From contig CAVXTD010000029.1 of NCBI GenBank assembly GCA_963764565.1, positions 1 through 64,000 on the forward strand: DNA of 64,000 bases, written 5' to 3'. Position numbers and translations under genes: made by a program. The notes beneath the pieces are model-generated. The model made no database searches, was not told where the DNA came from, and saw only the letters and a program-made list of their open reading frames with translations. Position 1 is the stretch's first letter, and the number at the start of each line of letters is the position of its first letter. Origin of the DNA: DATBLE01 sp963764565 (GTDB lineage Bacteria; Actinomycetota; Thermoleophilia; Gaiellales; Gaiellaceae). Shown here one piece after another: positions 1 through 9,257 of this stretch.

Positions 1-14
1 TCGTGGGCGATCCG

Positions 15-217
15 CTACCCAGGATCTGCTGATCGCCCAAAGTGCCATTCAGGGGCGTCTGCCTTGCGTAGGACCTCGTACCAACCGCCACAGCGGTTAC
101 GAACCGTCGCAAGGCTCGGCGCACCACGCCGGACGCCCTCGCATATTCCTCGTAGTCGCGGGCCGTCGGGATTCGGCCGAGAGTTCGGGCTAGGCTCCGG
201 ACGGCATCGATGCAGTG
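15..217 (-). pseudogene. C-terminal piece of a homing-endonuclease-associated repeat (HEAR-like) protein
   Basis: Reading the minus strand, residues SLARTLGRIPTARDYEEYA match the pattern of a homing-endonuclease-associated helix-turn-helix repeat (LG..P....Y). After a one-base shift near 110-120 the match continues as TVRNRCGGWYEVLRKADAP, the usual W-containing second half of such a repeat, and ends at TAG (15-17). Only one repeat is visible and the 5' part is missing next to the IS66 fragment, so this is probably a remnant. The frameshift could be a sequence error. The family is DNA-binding; no nuclease domain is present here. Confidence 0.5.
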
Positions 218-234
218 CGCGGCCTCAAACACCC

Positions 235-417
235 GTCCACCGCAAGCTCTCCCACGGCACCCGCACCCCAGACGGCGAACGCTTCGTCGAGCGCGCCCTC
301 TCCGCCTCCGCCACCTGCCGCCTCCAACACCGCAGCCTCTACGCCTACCTCACCCAGCTCCTCACCGCCCACACGCGGCGACCCGCTCCCCACACTCACC
401 TGAAACCAGGGGAGTGA
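235..417 (+). pseudogene. C-terminal remnant of an IS66-family transposase
   Basis: The frame ending at the TGA at 415-417 reads HRKLSHGTRTPDGERFVERA and then ATCRLQHRSLYAYLTQLL. This is the characteristic extreme C-terminus of IS66 transposases (RK.S.GT.S..G..F.ER....ATC), which follows the DDE catalytic core. The core itself is absent upstream: the frame before about 235 does not look like transposase. It is therefore a roughly 60-residue tail left after deletion, not an active element. No terminal inverted repeat was found. Confidence 0.7.
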
Positions 418-496
418 ACGGTTACCGTAACGAGCTCATTTGCAGGGACTTCTTGGGGCGGAAATTGTCAAAAGAAGGCATGGGCAAGCCTGATGA

Positions 497-1135
497 TTAG
501 TACGTGACGACGCGGTACACCTGGAACACCTCGGCGTACTCGCGGTTCACGTTGATCCCGTGCGTGCGGGCGACGTTCCAGATGTACTCGGGGTCGGCGT
601 AGCGGCGGTGCTGCTGCGAGGCGTACTTCGCCAGCGCGGCCGCCTTCCGCTCGATGTGCCGCTTCTCCAGCGCCGAGTACCACTGGTAGGCGAAGTCGAA
701 GTTGTTCCAGGGGATCTCGTAGCCGAGGATCGTCGTCCGCTTGAAGGCGCGCAGGCCCTCGGCCGCGATCACCTGGTGGTCCTGGTGGATGTCGTGCAGG
801 CTCGGCTGGAAGACGGCGTCCGGCTGCCACTCCTCCCACAGGGCGATGAGCAGCTCGAGGATGTCCTGCCGCCGGTCGGGGAACGTCCGCACCTCGAAGT
901 CGTGCACGGTCAGCTGCGACTCGGGGATGCCGAGCTCGGCGGTCGCCTCCCGAACCTCGCGTGCGAGCGTGTCGCCGGCGAAGCCGTCCGGGAGCGACTT
1001 GGTCGCGATCGAGAAGGCGACGTAGCGCACCTCGGCGCCCGCGTCGACGAGGCGCGCCATCGTTCCGCCGCAGCCGAACTCGCCGTCGTCGGTGTGGGGG
1101 GCGAGGACGAGCACGCGCTTCCAGGTCTCGATCAT
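497..1135 (-). CDS. PIG-L/LmbE family deacetylase
   Basis: A 212-residue Zn-dependent N-acetylglucosaminyl deacetylase-like protein. The N-terminus carries PHTDDGEFGCGGT, the family's metal-binding variant of HPDDE, and the middle has HDIHQDHQ, the second metal/catalytic histidine motif. The start is the ATG at 1133-1135 (MIETWKR). Known members remove acetyl groups from GlcNAc-linked substrates in lipid, mycothiol or antibiotic pathways; the substrate here is unknown. It is the last gene of the minus-strand run and starts 2 bases after the stop of the O-antigen ligase gene, which suggests a surface-polysaccharide or glycolipid role (inference). Confidence 0.85.
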   Translation of the reverse strand: MIETWKRVLVLAPHTDDGEFGCGGTMARLVDAGAEVRYVAFSIATKSLPDGFAGDTLAREVREATAELGIPESQLTVHDFEVRTFPDRRQDILELLIALWEEWQPDAVFQPSLHDIHQDHQVIAAEGLRAFKRTTILGYEIPWNNFDFAYQWYSALEKRHIERKAAALAKYASQQHRRYADPEYIWNVARTHGINVNREYAEVFQVYRVVTY

Positions 1136-1137
1136 GC

Positions 1138-2648
1138 TCACGTCATAGCAACCTTTGCCTGCGGCTCGGACGGCTCGGCCGCGGAGGCGGGGACCGGGGC
1201 GGCCCAGCGGCGCACGGGCAGGCGCGAGCAGAGCGCGGTCAGCCCGAGCAGGCCCCAGAACACCGGGTCCTCGAAGAGCGCGTTGTAGAACAGGCTGTGC
1301 ACGCCGATCGCGGCCAGACCGGCGGCGATCACCAGGCAGGCGCGGCCCTTGAACGACCCGGCGGCGCGCCTGAGCGTGACGAAGAGCGCCGCGCCGACCA
1401 GCCAGGCGAGCAAGCGCCAGGCCCGGCAGCCCGGTCTCGGCGGCGACGGTGACCGCGGTGTTGTGCGAGGCGGCCTTCTTCGGCTCGCGCCCCTTGAGTC
1501 CGACCCGGTCGGCGTAGGCGCGCTTGAAGCCGCCGATCCCGACTCCTTCGATCGGATGGGCGAGCGCGATCCTGATCCCGTTCGTGACGAGCTTTGCGCG
1601 GCCGCTCGAGGCCTTGTTCAGCCCCGAGCCGGACTCGCGCAGCAGCGAGTGGCGGATGTGCGGCGTTCCGAGCGCGACGGCGAGGATCACGGCGGACACG
1701 ATGCCGAGAGCGAGCGCCGCGCGCCAGCGCCAGGTGAACGCGGCGACGACCGCGGTGCCGACGATCAGCGCGGCGAAGCTCGACTGCGAGAAGGAGAACA
1801 GCAGTCCGACCCAGATCGCCGGCGATCGCCGCAGCCGCCGCGTAGGCCGCTCGGCGATCGCGGTCGTACAGCGCCATCACGAGCGCAGCGAGGATCGCGA
1901 CGGCGAGAAACCGGCCGTACACCGACGGGTCGTAGAACACGGAGTTGACGCGGTAGAACGGCGCGTAGGCGTTGCCGACGATCACCTTCGGGTTCCAGAA
2001 GACGTCGCGCGTCGCGTACTGGTAGACGCCGATCGCGGCGAAGGCGATCGCCATCAGCACGAGCTGCGCGTAGAGGAAGGTCAGCCAGCGGCGGTTCCAC
2101 GCGAGCCGGGCGAGGGACAACGGCCAGCAGCCCGAACGGGAGCCAGAAGAAGAGGAGCGAAACGGCCCCCTCGTGCAGGTCCTTGCTCCAGGCGAGGCTG
2201 AGGCCGCTCCAGGCGACGAGCCCGGCGACGGGGCAGGCCGAGCGGGCCGAGCTCCCGCGAGCGCCGGTCTCCCAGGGCCAGCTCCCAGGCGAGCAGGACC
2301 GCGGCGCCGCCGACCACCGCGTACAGGGGCACGAGCAGGTTCGAGTCGGTCGAGCCGACGTGAACGGGGATGCGGGCGGGCGCGCAGGCAAGCGCCGAGA
2401 CGGCGACGAGCCACGGCCAGCGGCGAAACAGCGCCTGCGATCCCGACCGCGCCGAGGGCGCCGACAACCGCGGCGGCCGCGTAGACCTTCGTGTGCCCGG
2501 AAGGCGCCAGGTACGCGGCGAGGAGCGCGCAGCCGACCGCCCAGGCGGCGAGCCCGGCGAGGCGCAGGTCTCTGCGCGGGGCGACGAAGACGAGCGCGAG
2601 GCCGGCGGCGGCGACGGGGCCGCCCGCCCGCGCGAGCTCGGCGGTCAC
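1138..2648 (-). CDS. O-antigen ligase / Wzy-type polymerase, frameshifted
   Basis: An integral membrane protein of about 500 residues spread over several frames. It starts at a GTG (2646-2648) overlapping the upstream stop as GTGA and ends at TGA 1138-1140. Recognisable pieces are many hydrophobic segments and the Wzy_C-type stretch with RVNSVFYDPSVYGRFLAVA, followed by HPIEGVGIGGFKRAYADR and a C-terminal membrane pair. These match O-antigen ligases/polymerases that join or polymerise lipid-linked glycans at the outer face of the membrane. At least four frame changes (near 2440, 2100, 1810 and 1420) break the gene. Each fragment remains clean coding sequence, so sequence errors are more likely than decay. 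Confidence 0.7.
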
Positions 2649-3575
2649 CTCGGCTCCACGATCAGGACGGCGCGAGCGCTGTGCGTGCCGACCGAGACGA
2701 CGAGCGGCAGCCGGCCGGGAGTTGCCGGGGCTCGCAGGACGAGGAGGCCGGGCTGCGCCGTTCCGCTTCGAGCCCCGAGCCGCCAGCGCGCCGAGCCGTC
2801 GGCCGACACGCGAACGCCGAAGCGCGTTCCGGCCTTCGCGCGAATCGTCGTCCGCGCGAGCTCGACGAACCGGAGGCGCACCTTGACGGCCTTCGTCGGC
2901 GCCGAGACGTTGCCCGCCGTGTCCTGGGCGGCGAGCTGGAGCGAGTAGACCCCCGGCCGGGCGCGGCACTCCTTTCAGCTTCCCGTTCCAGTCGACCACT
3001 CCGGTCGGGAGCTGTCGGCGGGTGAAGACGATCCGCTTCCCGTTCACGAGCAGGATCGCGTGAGCGCGCTCGGAGAGCGTGTACCGGATCGAGGACACGG
3101 TCGGCGTGCGCCCGTCGCCGTCCGGGGAGAAGACGAGCGGCGTCGCCGACTTGATCGTCACGCGCGGCGCGGTCGTGTCGACCCGCATCTCGTTCGGCAG
3201 GTCGATCGTGCGGTGCTGGCCGGTCAGGTGGACGCGCGGCTTGTAGACCCCCTGCGGGACGAAGCGGCCCTGGTCGTCGCGGCCGTTCCAGGTGTACTTG
3301 ACCGTCCCGCGGCGCAGGCGCCTGCCGGGGACGAGCGTCCTGACGACCTTCCCGTCGCCGTTGACGATCTCGAGCCGTACCCGGTCGGGCTTCCGCAGCC
3401 TGAACTGGATTCCCGCAACTCGCGTGGCGCAGTCGCAGGCGGGTGAGAACACCTTGTCGATCCGCGGCGCGAGGATCGGGCTCGGCTCGATCTTCAGCCC
3501 CTGCGTGACCGCGAAGGCGGCCGCCGTCCCACCCAGCAGCACGACGACGAGCAGGGTCGAGAGCAACCGGGGCAA
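2645..3575 (-). CDS. Secreted or anchored FlgD-type Ig-like protein, one frameshift
   Basis: Starts at TTG (3573-3575) with a hydrophobic N-terminal segment (LLSTLLVVVLLGGTAAAFAV), a signal peptide or anchor. It then has a FlgD-like Ig module (RLEIVNGDGKVVRTLVPG, YTWNGRDDQGRFVPQGVY), a second similar repeat (VFSPDGDG, VVDWNGKLKGV) and a C-terminal beta-rich part. One extra base near 2955 breaks the frame in the phrase RPAG/GVYSLQLAAQD; past it the protein continues to VLIVEPR and a TGA at 2645. Its stop overlaps the O-antigen ligase start. It is likely an extracytoplasmic structural or carbohydrate-associated protein; no enzyme motif is seen. Confidence 0.65.
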
Positions 3576-3601
3576 GGCCCCGCGAGTTTAGTCCGGTGCG
3601 C

Positions 3602-4495
3602 TCAACAGCCCGGCCGCAACGCGCTCGTCCCGGCGCGCCACGCCAGCGCCTCTGCTCGCGCACGAGCAGCGCGCCGACCAGCACCGCCGAGACGCACAGC
3701 CCGGCAAGGAGGTACACGTTCGGGACGTTCACGAGCTTCAGCCCGCTGATCGCGAGCACGTTCGCGAGCGTCAGGCGGAGGATCGCCTCCGGGAGCCGCA
3801 CCGAGTAGTGGCTGCCGATCAGCACTCCGGGGACCGACCCGATCAGGAGCCAGGCGACCGCGTGCATGTCGACGTTGCCGGCGACGATGTGGCCGAAGCC
3901 GGCGACGTAGAGCAGCGCGGCCGCGTGCAGGATGTCGGTGCCGACGACCTTGTGCGCCCTCAGCGGAAAGACGAAGAGCATCGTCAGCCCGAAGAACGTC
4001 CCGCTCCCGACGGAGGTCAGGCCGACGATGAAGCCGCCGACGAGGCCGATCGCGATCGCGGCGAGCCGGTCACGCGAGACCATGTCGAAGTGGTCGCCTC
4101 GCCGATCACCTTCTTCTTCAGGAGGCTCTTGGCGACCAGCCCGCAGGCCCCGAACAGCAGCGCCCCTCCGAGGAGGTAGTTCATCAGGTGCTGATGGCCC
4201 TTCAGGTGCGTCCCGAGCGCGACGCCGCCGATCGACGCCGGTGCGCTGCCCAGCAGCATCCAGCCGGAGAGCTGCGCGTGCACCGTGCCGAGCTGACGGT
4301 GCCGGATCGCCCCGACCGTCTTGAAGATCGCGCCGTGCAGGATGTCCGTCCCCACCGCCAGCGTCGGCTTGAAGCCGAAGACGATCACCAGGATCGGCGT
4401 CATCAGCGAGCCGCCGCCCATCCCGGTCATGCCGACCAGAGACGCCGATCAGCAGGCCGGTGAGGACGAGACTGCCAGTCCACGTGACGGACTAC
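3602..4495 (-). CDS. TauE/SafE family sulfite exporter-like permease, frameshifted
   Basis: A membrane protein with the duplicated TauE/SafE signature: GMTGMGGGSLMTPIL and KPTLAVGTDILHGAIFKTVG in the first half, GLTSVGSGTFFGLTML and HKVVGTDILHAAALLYVAG in the second. About eight hydrophobic segments are visible. Frame changes at about 4445 and 4097 (a missing G would restore GEADHFDMVSRDRL) split it; the exact start near 4490 is not resolved. The family moves sulfite, sulfoacetate or related sulfur anions across the cytoplasmic membrane. It follows sat, cysC and cysH and is probably cotranscribed with them, so sulfate or sulfite transport is a reasonable inference. Confidence 0.75.
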
Positions 4496-4515
4496 TGCCT
4501 TCGGTACGCCGTCGA

Positions 4516-5634
4516 TCAGAGGACCTCGGCCACCTCGGGCCGCGAGAACTCGACCGGGGGAAGCTCGCCGCGCGGCGAGCATCTCCCGCACCTTCGTCCC
4601 GGAGAGAAAGACGTGCGCGTCGCCCTCGTGGGGACAGGTCTTCGCGCTCGCCATCGACCCGCAAACCTTGCACCAGAACGAGTGCTCGAAGAACATCGGC
4701 TCGATGTCGAGCTCGTGCGGCTCGAACTCGTCGAAGATCAGCTGCGCGTCGTAGGTGCCGTAGTAGCTGCCGACGCCGGCGTGGTCGCGGCCGACGATGA
4801 AGTGCGAGCAGCCGTAGTTCTTGCGGCAGATCGCGTGCCAGATCGCCTCGCGCGGGACCGGCGTAGCGCATCGCCGCCGGGAAGGCCGAGACGACGACGC
4901 GGTCGGCCGGGTAGTAGCCGTCGACGAGCACGCGGTAGCACTCGACGCGTGTCGCGGCCGGCACGTCGTCCGACTTCGTGTCGCCGACGAGCGGGTGGAT
5001 CAGCAGCCCGTCAACCGTCTCGAGCGCGACCTTGGTCAGGTACTCGTGCGCGCGGTGGATCGGGTTGCGCGTCTGGAAGCCGACGACGCGCTTCCAGCCG
5101 CGCTCGGCGAACGCGGCCCGCGTGTCGGCCGGGTCCATCGCCAGCTCGGGGAACGTCGGCGGCATGCGGTCGAAGACGGTGACGCGACCGGAGAGGTACA
5201 GCGGATGCTGCTCGTAGAGCCGGGCGACGCCCGGGATGCTCGGTGTCGGTCGTCCGGTAGCACTGCTCCGCCTCTCGCTCCTTGTCGTACTCGTAGGTCT
5301 CGCTCGACCTCGAGCACGGCCAGCAGGCGGCCGGACTCGTCGGCGAGCGCGACGCGGTCGCCCTGCGGGGCCGCCTCGACGGCGAGGCAGACCGGCAGCG
5401 ACCACGGCAGGCCGCTCGCCAGGTGCATGTCCTCGACGACGCGGTCGTAGTCGTCGCGGCCCATGAAGCCCTCGAGCGGCGAGAGCGCACCGGTCGCGAT
5501 CATCTCCAGGTCGGAGACCTCGCGCGAGGTCAGCGTCACTCGTTCGAGGCGAGTCGACGCCATCGGGCCGCTCGCCCAGACGGTCGACGAGCGTACCCGC
5601 CGTGCGGGTCGGATCAGCCGTTCGGCGGGGTCAC
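4516..5634 (-). CDS. sat: Sulfate adenylyltransferase (ATP sulfurylase), frameshifted
   Basis: Single-chain ATP sulfurylase, which activates sulfate to adenosine 5'-phosphosulfate in the cytosol. Visible motifs are GTLVDRL near the start, SDLEMIATGALSPLEGFM, QTRNPIHRAHEYLTK (ATP/sulfate-binding QXRNP and HXXH), the GRDHAGVG motif, and a Cys-rich C-terminal part (FWCKVCGSMASAKTCPH) ending FSRPEVAEVL. Five or more one-base frame changes occur along the gene and the start is uncertain; a GTG at 5632-5634 overlapping the cysC end is plausible. The gene lies directly downstream of cysC and cysH, forming a sulfate-activation operon. I believe the enzyme is intact in the organism. Confidence 0.85.
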
Positions 5635-6263
5635 GCGGTTCACCTGAGTCGGCACGAGGCCGAGCTCCTCGAGCTTGGCGACGATCACCGCCGCCGACTC
5701 CTCCGGCTCCTGGCCCTCGGTGTCGACGACGATCTCGGCGTCGAGCGGCTCCTCGTACGGGTCGTCGACGCCGGTGAAGCCCTTGATCTCGCCGGCGAAC
5801 GCCTTGGCGTACAGGCCGTTCACGTCGCGGCGGGCGCACTCGTCCACCGAGGCGTTCACGTAGACCTCGACGAAGGGGCCGAACTCCTCGACCATCTCCC
5901 GCGCCTTTGCACGCGTCTCCCGGTAGGGCGAGATCGCAGCGGCGATCACGGCGCCGCCCTGGCGGGTGAGCCGCGACGCGACCCAGCCGATCCGCTCGAT
6001 GTTGGTGTCGCGGTCCTCCTTCGAGAAGCCGAGGCCCTTCGAGAGGCGCGTGCGGACGGTGTCGCCGTCCAGGTACTCGACGACGAGCCCGCGCCGGTCG
6101 AGCTCCGGCCCGACCAGGTGCGCGATCGTCGACTTGCCCGATCCGGACAGCCCGGTGAACCAGAGCGTGAAGCCCCCCGGGCGGACGCGGTCGGACTCGG
6201 GATGGTCGTGCGCGTGGATGTGGCTGCCAATCTGCTGCGCAGAATGGTTAGGTGACTGGTCAT
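5614..6263 (-). CDS. cysC: Adenylylsulfate (APS) kinase
   Basis: A P-loop kinase that phosphorylates APS to PAPS. The Walker A sequence GLSGSGKST follows the typical lead-in PGGFTLWFT. Further family motifs are LDGDTVRTRLSKGLGFSKEDR and the ISPYRETRAKARE / FVEVYVNASVDECARRDVNGLY stretch of the lid and substrate site. The ATG at 6261-6263 follows a good Shine-Dalgarno AGGAGG and lies directly after the cysH stop; a one-base shift within the first 15 codons is needed to join it to the main frame. The presence of both an APS kinase and an APS-type reductase suggests PAPS is needed for sulfation as well as for cysteine synthesis (inference). Confidence 0.9.
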
Positions 6264-6981
6264 TCAGTTCCTCCTTTCGGTTTCTAGCCTTCGATTCGGA
6301 GCGGCAGCGTCCGAATGAATGCCGCACTCGAGCTTGTCGGAGCCCGCCCAGCGGCCTGCGCGCTCCTCCTCCTCGGCGGTCGTCGGCCGCGTGCAGGGGA
6401 TGCACCCGATCGAACGGTAGCCGGCCTCGTGCAGCGGGTTGTAGGGGATCTCGTTGGCCTCGGATATAGGCCCAGACGCGCTTCTCGTCCCAGTCGGCGA
6501 GCGGGTGCAGCTTCCAGACCCCGTAGCGTTCCGACCACTGGAGCTTCGGCGTGTTCGCCCGGCTTGGCGACTGGTCGCGGCGGATGCCCGACGTCCAGGC
6601 GGAATACGGCTCGAGCGCCTCGATCAGCGGCTCGACCTTGCGGATGTGGCAGCAGCGGTCGGGATCGAGCTCCCACAGATTCGGGCGCTCCCGCCTGTGC
6701 TGCTCCGCGACCGTGATCACCTCCGGCTGGATCAGGTTCAGGCCGTAGCGCTCGACCAGCCGGTCGCGCGTCTCGTAGCTCTCGCGGAAGAAGAGCTGGG
6801 TGTCGAGCTCGATCACGTCGATCGGCAGGCCGAGCTCGGAGACCATGTGGACGAGCACCGACGACTGCTTCTGCCACGAGCAGGTCAGGCACAGCCCGTC
6901 GCCGAACTGCTCGTACGCCCAGACGAGCAGATCCTCGGCCGCGATCGTGTCGCTAGGAAGCTGCAGGCTCGGCGTCGCCAA
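6264..6981 (-). CDS. cysH: Assimilatory APS reductase, 4Fe-4S type, one frameshift
   Basis: Reduces APS to sulfite with thioredoxin. The N-terminal adenylyl-binding part has TCSWQKQSSVLVHM. The iron-sulfur cysteines are visible as CCHIRK and, after a frame change near 6460, CIPC in YRSIGCIPCTRP; the catalytic cysteine is in ECGIH near the C-terminus. The CC...CXXC pattern marks the [4Fe-4S] APS-using bacterial form, not the cluster-free PAPS reductase. The start is a TTG (6979-6981) inside the end of the ComA-like gene, a 29-base overlap; the stop abuts the cysC ATG. Tight packing points to one operon with cysC and sat. Confidence 0.88.
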
Positions 6982-7720
6982 GCAAGATCTCCTTGAGGGT
7001 GTCGCCGCGGAGGCCGAGACGCAGCGTCTCGAGCGGGATCACCTCGTCCGGGGGGATGTTCCCGAGGTTGACGTCGGCGCCGAAGTGCCTGACGAACCAG
7101 GCCTGGGACGACTTCGTCGGCGCCTCCCAGACGATGTCGTGGAAGTCGATCTCGTGGGCGATCTCGTCGATCAGGCCGGTGCGCATGTCGCCGTCCTTGC
7201 GGAAGATCCCCGCGGAGCCGCCCTCGCGCCCCTCGGTGATCACCTTCCAGGCGCCCGCGTCCTTCTCTTCCTTCAGCCACTGCACCCACTGGTAGGGCGC
7301 GAAGACGACGTCCGAGTCCTTCGAGCCCACCTCGGAGAGGACGGTGAAGTCCTGCGCGAACTCGGCGATCAGCTCGAGCTTGCGCTCGCGCGGGATCTCG
7401 ACCGTGCCGTCGGAGATCTCGACGTGGGTCAGCCCCAGCTCGGTCAGCCAGCGCTTGTAGTCGTCGAGCCGATCCTTGACGTAGACGACCTCGAAGAACG
7501 TGCCGCCCATCACCACGGGCTTGTCCTTCAGCACCTCGAGCTTGCGCTCGAGGTTGCCGGTCACGTACGAGGTGCCCCAGCCGAGCTTGACGATGTCGAT
7601 GTGCTCGCCGGCGGTCTCGAGGATGTCTTCCCACGCGCGCGGGCCGAGGCCCTTGTCGAGCACGTGGGTGAGGCCGCCGTCGCGCGCGATGCCGAGGTCA
7701 AAGTCGTTAGAGGCGGGCAT
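6953..7720 (-). CDS. comA: Phosphosulfolactate synthase (ComA-like)
   Basis: A 255-residue TIM-barrel protein matching the ComA family over its length: GLTHVLDKGLGP, DIVKLGWGTSYVTG, GGTFFEVVYVKD, HVEISDGTVEIP, FTVLSEVGSKDSD, the EGREGGSAGIF phosphate-binding loop and IVWEAPTKSSQAWFV near the end. Characterised ComA adds sulfite to phosphoenolpyruvate to give phosphosulfolactate, the first step of coenzyme M synthesis in methanogens; related proteins in bacteria supply sulfolactate or have undefined roles. Here it lies between fumarase beta (14-base overlap) and the APS reductase that produces sulfite. No comB or comC is seen, so the product's fate is unknown. Confidence 0.85.
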   Translation of the reverse strand: MPASNDFDLGIARDGGLTHVLDKGLGPRAWEDILETAGEHIDIVKLGWGTSYVTGNLERKLEVLKDKPVVMGGTFFEVVYVKDRLDDYKRWLTELGLTHVEISDGTVEIPRERKLELIAEFAQDFTVLSEVGSKDSDVVFAPYQWVQWLKEEKDAGAWKVITEGREGGSAGIFRKDGDMRTGLIDEIAHEIDFHDIVWEAPTKSSQAWFVRHFGADVNLGNIPPDEVIPLETLRLGLRGDTLKEILLGDAEPAAS

Positions 7721-8294
7721 AGAGCTCCTTCAGCTTCTCCTGGGCGGCGGTCTGGACGTCGTGGTAGAGCGAGTTGCCGTGGGCGTCGATCCCGACCGTG
7801 AGCGGGCCGAAGTCCTTGACGCGGAACTTCCAGAGGCACTCGGGCATCAGCTCCTCCCAGGCCACCTCCTCGATCTCCTCGATCTGGGTGGTCTCGAGCG
7901 CGGCGGCGCCGCCGACGATCGCGAAGTAGACCATTCCGTGCTTGCGCATGGGCTCGATCGCCTCGTCGGGGAAGCCGCCCTTGCCGCAGATCGCGCGGAC
8001 GCCGTACTGCGCGCCGAGCGGCTCGGTGAACCGAACCATTCGAGCCGAGGTCGTCGTGCCGATGCAGACCTTCTCGTAGCGGCCGGGCCCCAGCTTGCGC
8101 ACTCCGGGGGCGGTGTGGAGGAGGAACGCGCCGGTCAGATCCATCGGCGGCTCGACGCCCTGGTCGAAGATCCGGATCTGCGTGCGGTCGCGGATGCCGA
8201 TGATGTGGCCCTGGACGACGACCTCGTCACCGGCGCGGAGCCTCAGGATCTGCTGCGGGTCGGTGATCGGGAAGGTGACCTCGTGCGTGGCCAC
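7707..8294 (-). CDS. Class I fumarate hydratase, beta subunit (C-terminal domain)
   Basis: A 195-residue protein matching the swivelling domain of iron-sulfur fumarases (and the related tartrate dehydratase beta chain): VVVQGHIIGIRDRTQ, HTAPGVRKLGPGRYEKV, GTTTSARMVRF, ICGKGGFPDEAIEPM, and the C-terminal FGPLTVGIDAHGNSLY. It pairs with the alpha subunit encoded just upstream, with a gap of about 60 bases. Together they would interconvert fumarate and malate. Tartrate dehydratase is a sequence-similar alternative, but the flavoprotein partner next door favours a C4-dicarboxylate role. Intact, no frameshift. Confidence 0.85.
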   Translation of the reverse strand: MATHEVTFPITDPQQILRLRAGDEVVVQGHIIGIRDRTQIRIFDQGVEPPMDLTGAFLLHTAPGVRKLGPGRYEKVCIGTTTSARMVRFTEPLGAQYGVRAICGKGGFPDEAIEPMRKHGMVYFAIVGGAAALETTQIEEIEEVAWEELMPECLWKFRVKDFGPLTVGIDAHGNSLYHDVQTAAQEKLKELYARL

Positions 8295-8308
8295 TACGCC
8301 GCTCCCCC

Positions 8309-8321
8309 AGTGTCTGACGCT
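8309..8321. repeat. Imperfect short palindrome AGTGTCTGACGCT
   Basis: A 13-base near-palindrome in the gap between the fumarase subunit genes. It differs by one base from the perfect AGTGTCTGACACT found twice at 14937-14970. It appears to belong to the family of short palindromes noted elsewhere in the window. No function is known; the element is too short and imperfect to be a terminator. Confidence 0.4.
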
Positions 8322-8357
8322 GAAACGAATGTGTGCCGCTCCTTCAACAGGTGCACC

Positions 8358-9257
8358 TCAGGCCTCCCGGTCGTAGTCGATCGAGCCGTCCGCGCCGATG
8401 TGGGCCGAGGCGCGCCGCGCCGCCCAGCACTGGTAGTTGACCGCGACCGGGTTGAGGGTCATGTGCGTATCCGCGTGCTCGATGTGGCAGTTGAGGACGG
8501 TGACGTCGCCGCCGAGGCCCATCGGGCCGATGCCGGTCTCGTTCAGGAGCCCGAACAGCTCCTCCTCGAGCTGCGCCACGTGCGGATCGGCGTTGCGCGT
8601 GCCGATCGGCCGCGCGATCGCCTCCTTCGCGAGGTACATCGCGTAGTCGGCCGAGCCGCCGATGCCGACGCCGACGATCCCCGGCGGGCACGGCTTGCCG
8701 CCCGCGCCGACGATCGACTCGAGCACGAACTGCTTGATCCCCTTCACGCCGTCCGCGGGAACGCACATCTTCAGAAAGCTCATGTTCTCGGAGCCGGAGC
8801 CCTTCGGGACGCACTTGACGTCGAGGCCGTCCCAGTCGGCGATGAACTCCCAGTGCACGATCGGGAGCCGGTGGCCGATGTTCGGCCCGGTGTTCTCGCG
8901 GGTGATCGTGTGCACGGCGTTCGAGCGCAGCGGGTGCTCGACAGTCGCCCGCGCGGTGCCCGCCTTCAGCGCCTCGTAGATGCGCGCGGGGTGGAGCGGG
9001 AAGCCCTCGCCGACGCGGCAGCTGTAGACGGCGATGCCGGTGTCCTGGCAGACGAGGTTCTTCTCGCCGTCGGCGACCTGGACGTTCTTGAGGATGGTCT
9101 GGAGAACGCGCTGCCCCGGGACCGAGGTCTCCCGCCGGGCGGCGTCGGCGAGCGCGTCGCGGAGATCCTGGGGGATGTCCTTCAGCGCCCAGACGTACAG
9201 GTGCGCGGCCGCGTCCTCGACGGCGCCGTAGAGGTCGGTCTCGATTGCGGTGGTCAG
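8358..9257 (-). CDS. Class I fumarate hydratase, alpha subunit (N-terminal domain)
   Basis: A roughly 300-residue protein matching the 4Fe-4S domain of class I fumarases: LVCQDTGIAVYSCRVG (first cluster cysteine), HPLRSNAVHTITRENTGPN, KGSGSENMSFLKMCVPADG (second cysteine), PPGIVGVGIGGSADY and GLGGDVTVLNCHIEHADTH with further cysteines. It is read together with the preceding flavoprotein as one 696-residue frame, but correcting one missing base near 9295 gives the flavoprotein its own stop (9254-9256). The first in-frame candidate start is then a CTG at 9255-9257 overlapping that stop as CTGA, like the ATGA/GTGA overlaps elsewhere. The start codon is therefore uncertain. Confidence 0.85.
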   Translation of the reverse strand: MTTAIETDLYGAVEDAAAHLYVWALKDIPQDLRDALADAARRETSVPGQRVLQTILKNVQVADGEKNLVCQDTGIAVYSCRVGEGFPLHPARIYEALKAGTARATVEHPLRSNAVHTITRENTGPNIGHRLPIVHWEFIADWDGLDVKCVPKGSGSENMSFLKMCVPADGVKGIKQFVLESIVGAGGKPCPPGIVGVGIGGSADYAMYLAKEAIARPIGTRNADPHVAQLEEELFGLLNETGIGPMGLGGDVTVLNCHIEHADTHMTLNPVAVNYQCWAARRASAHIGADGSIDYDREA

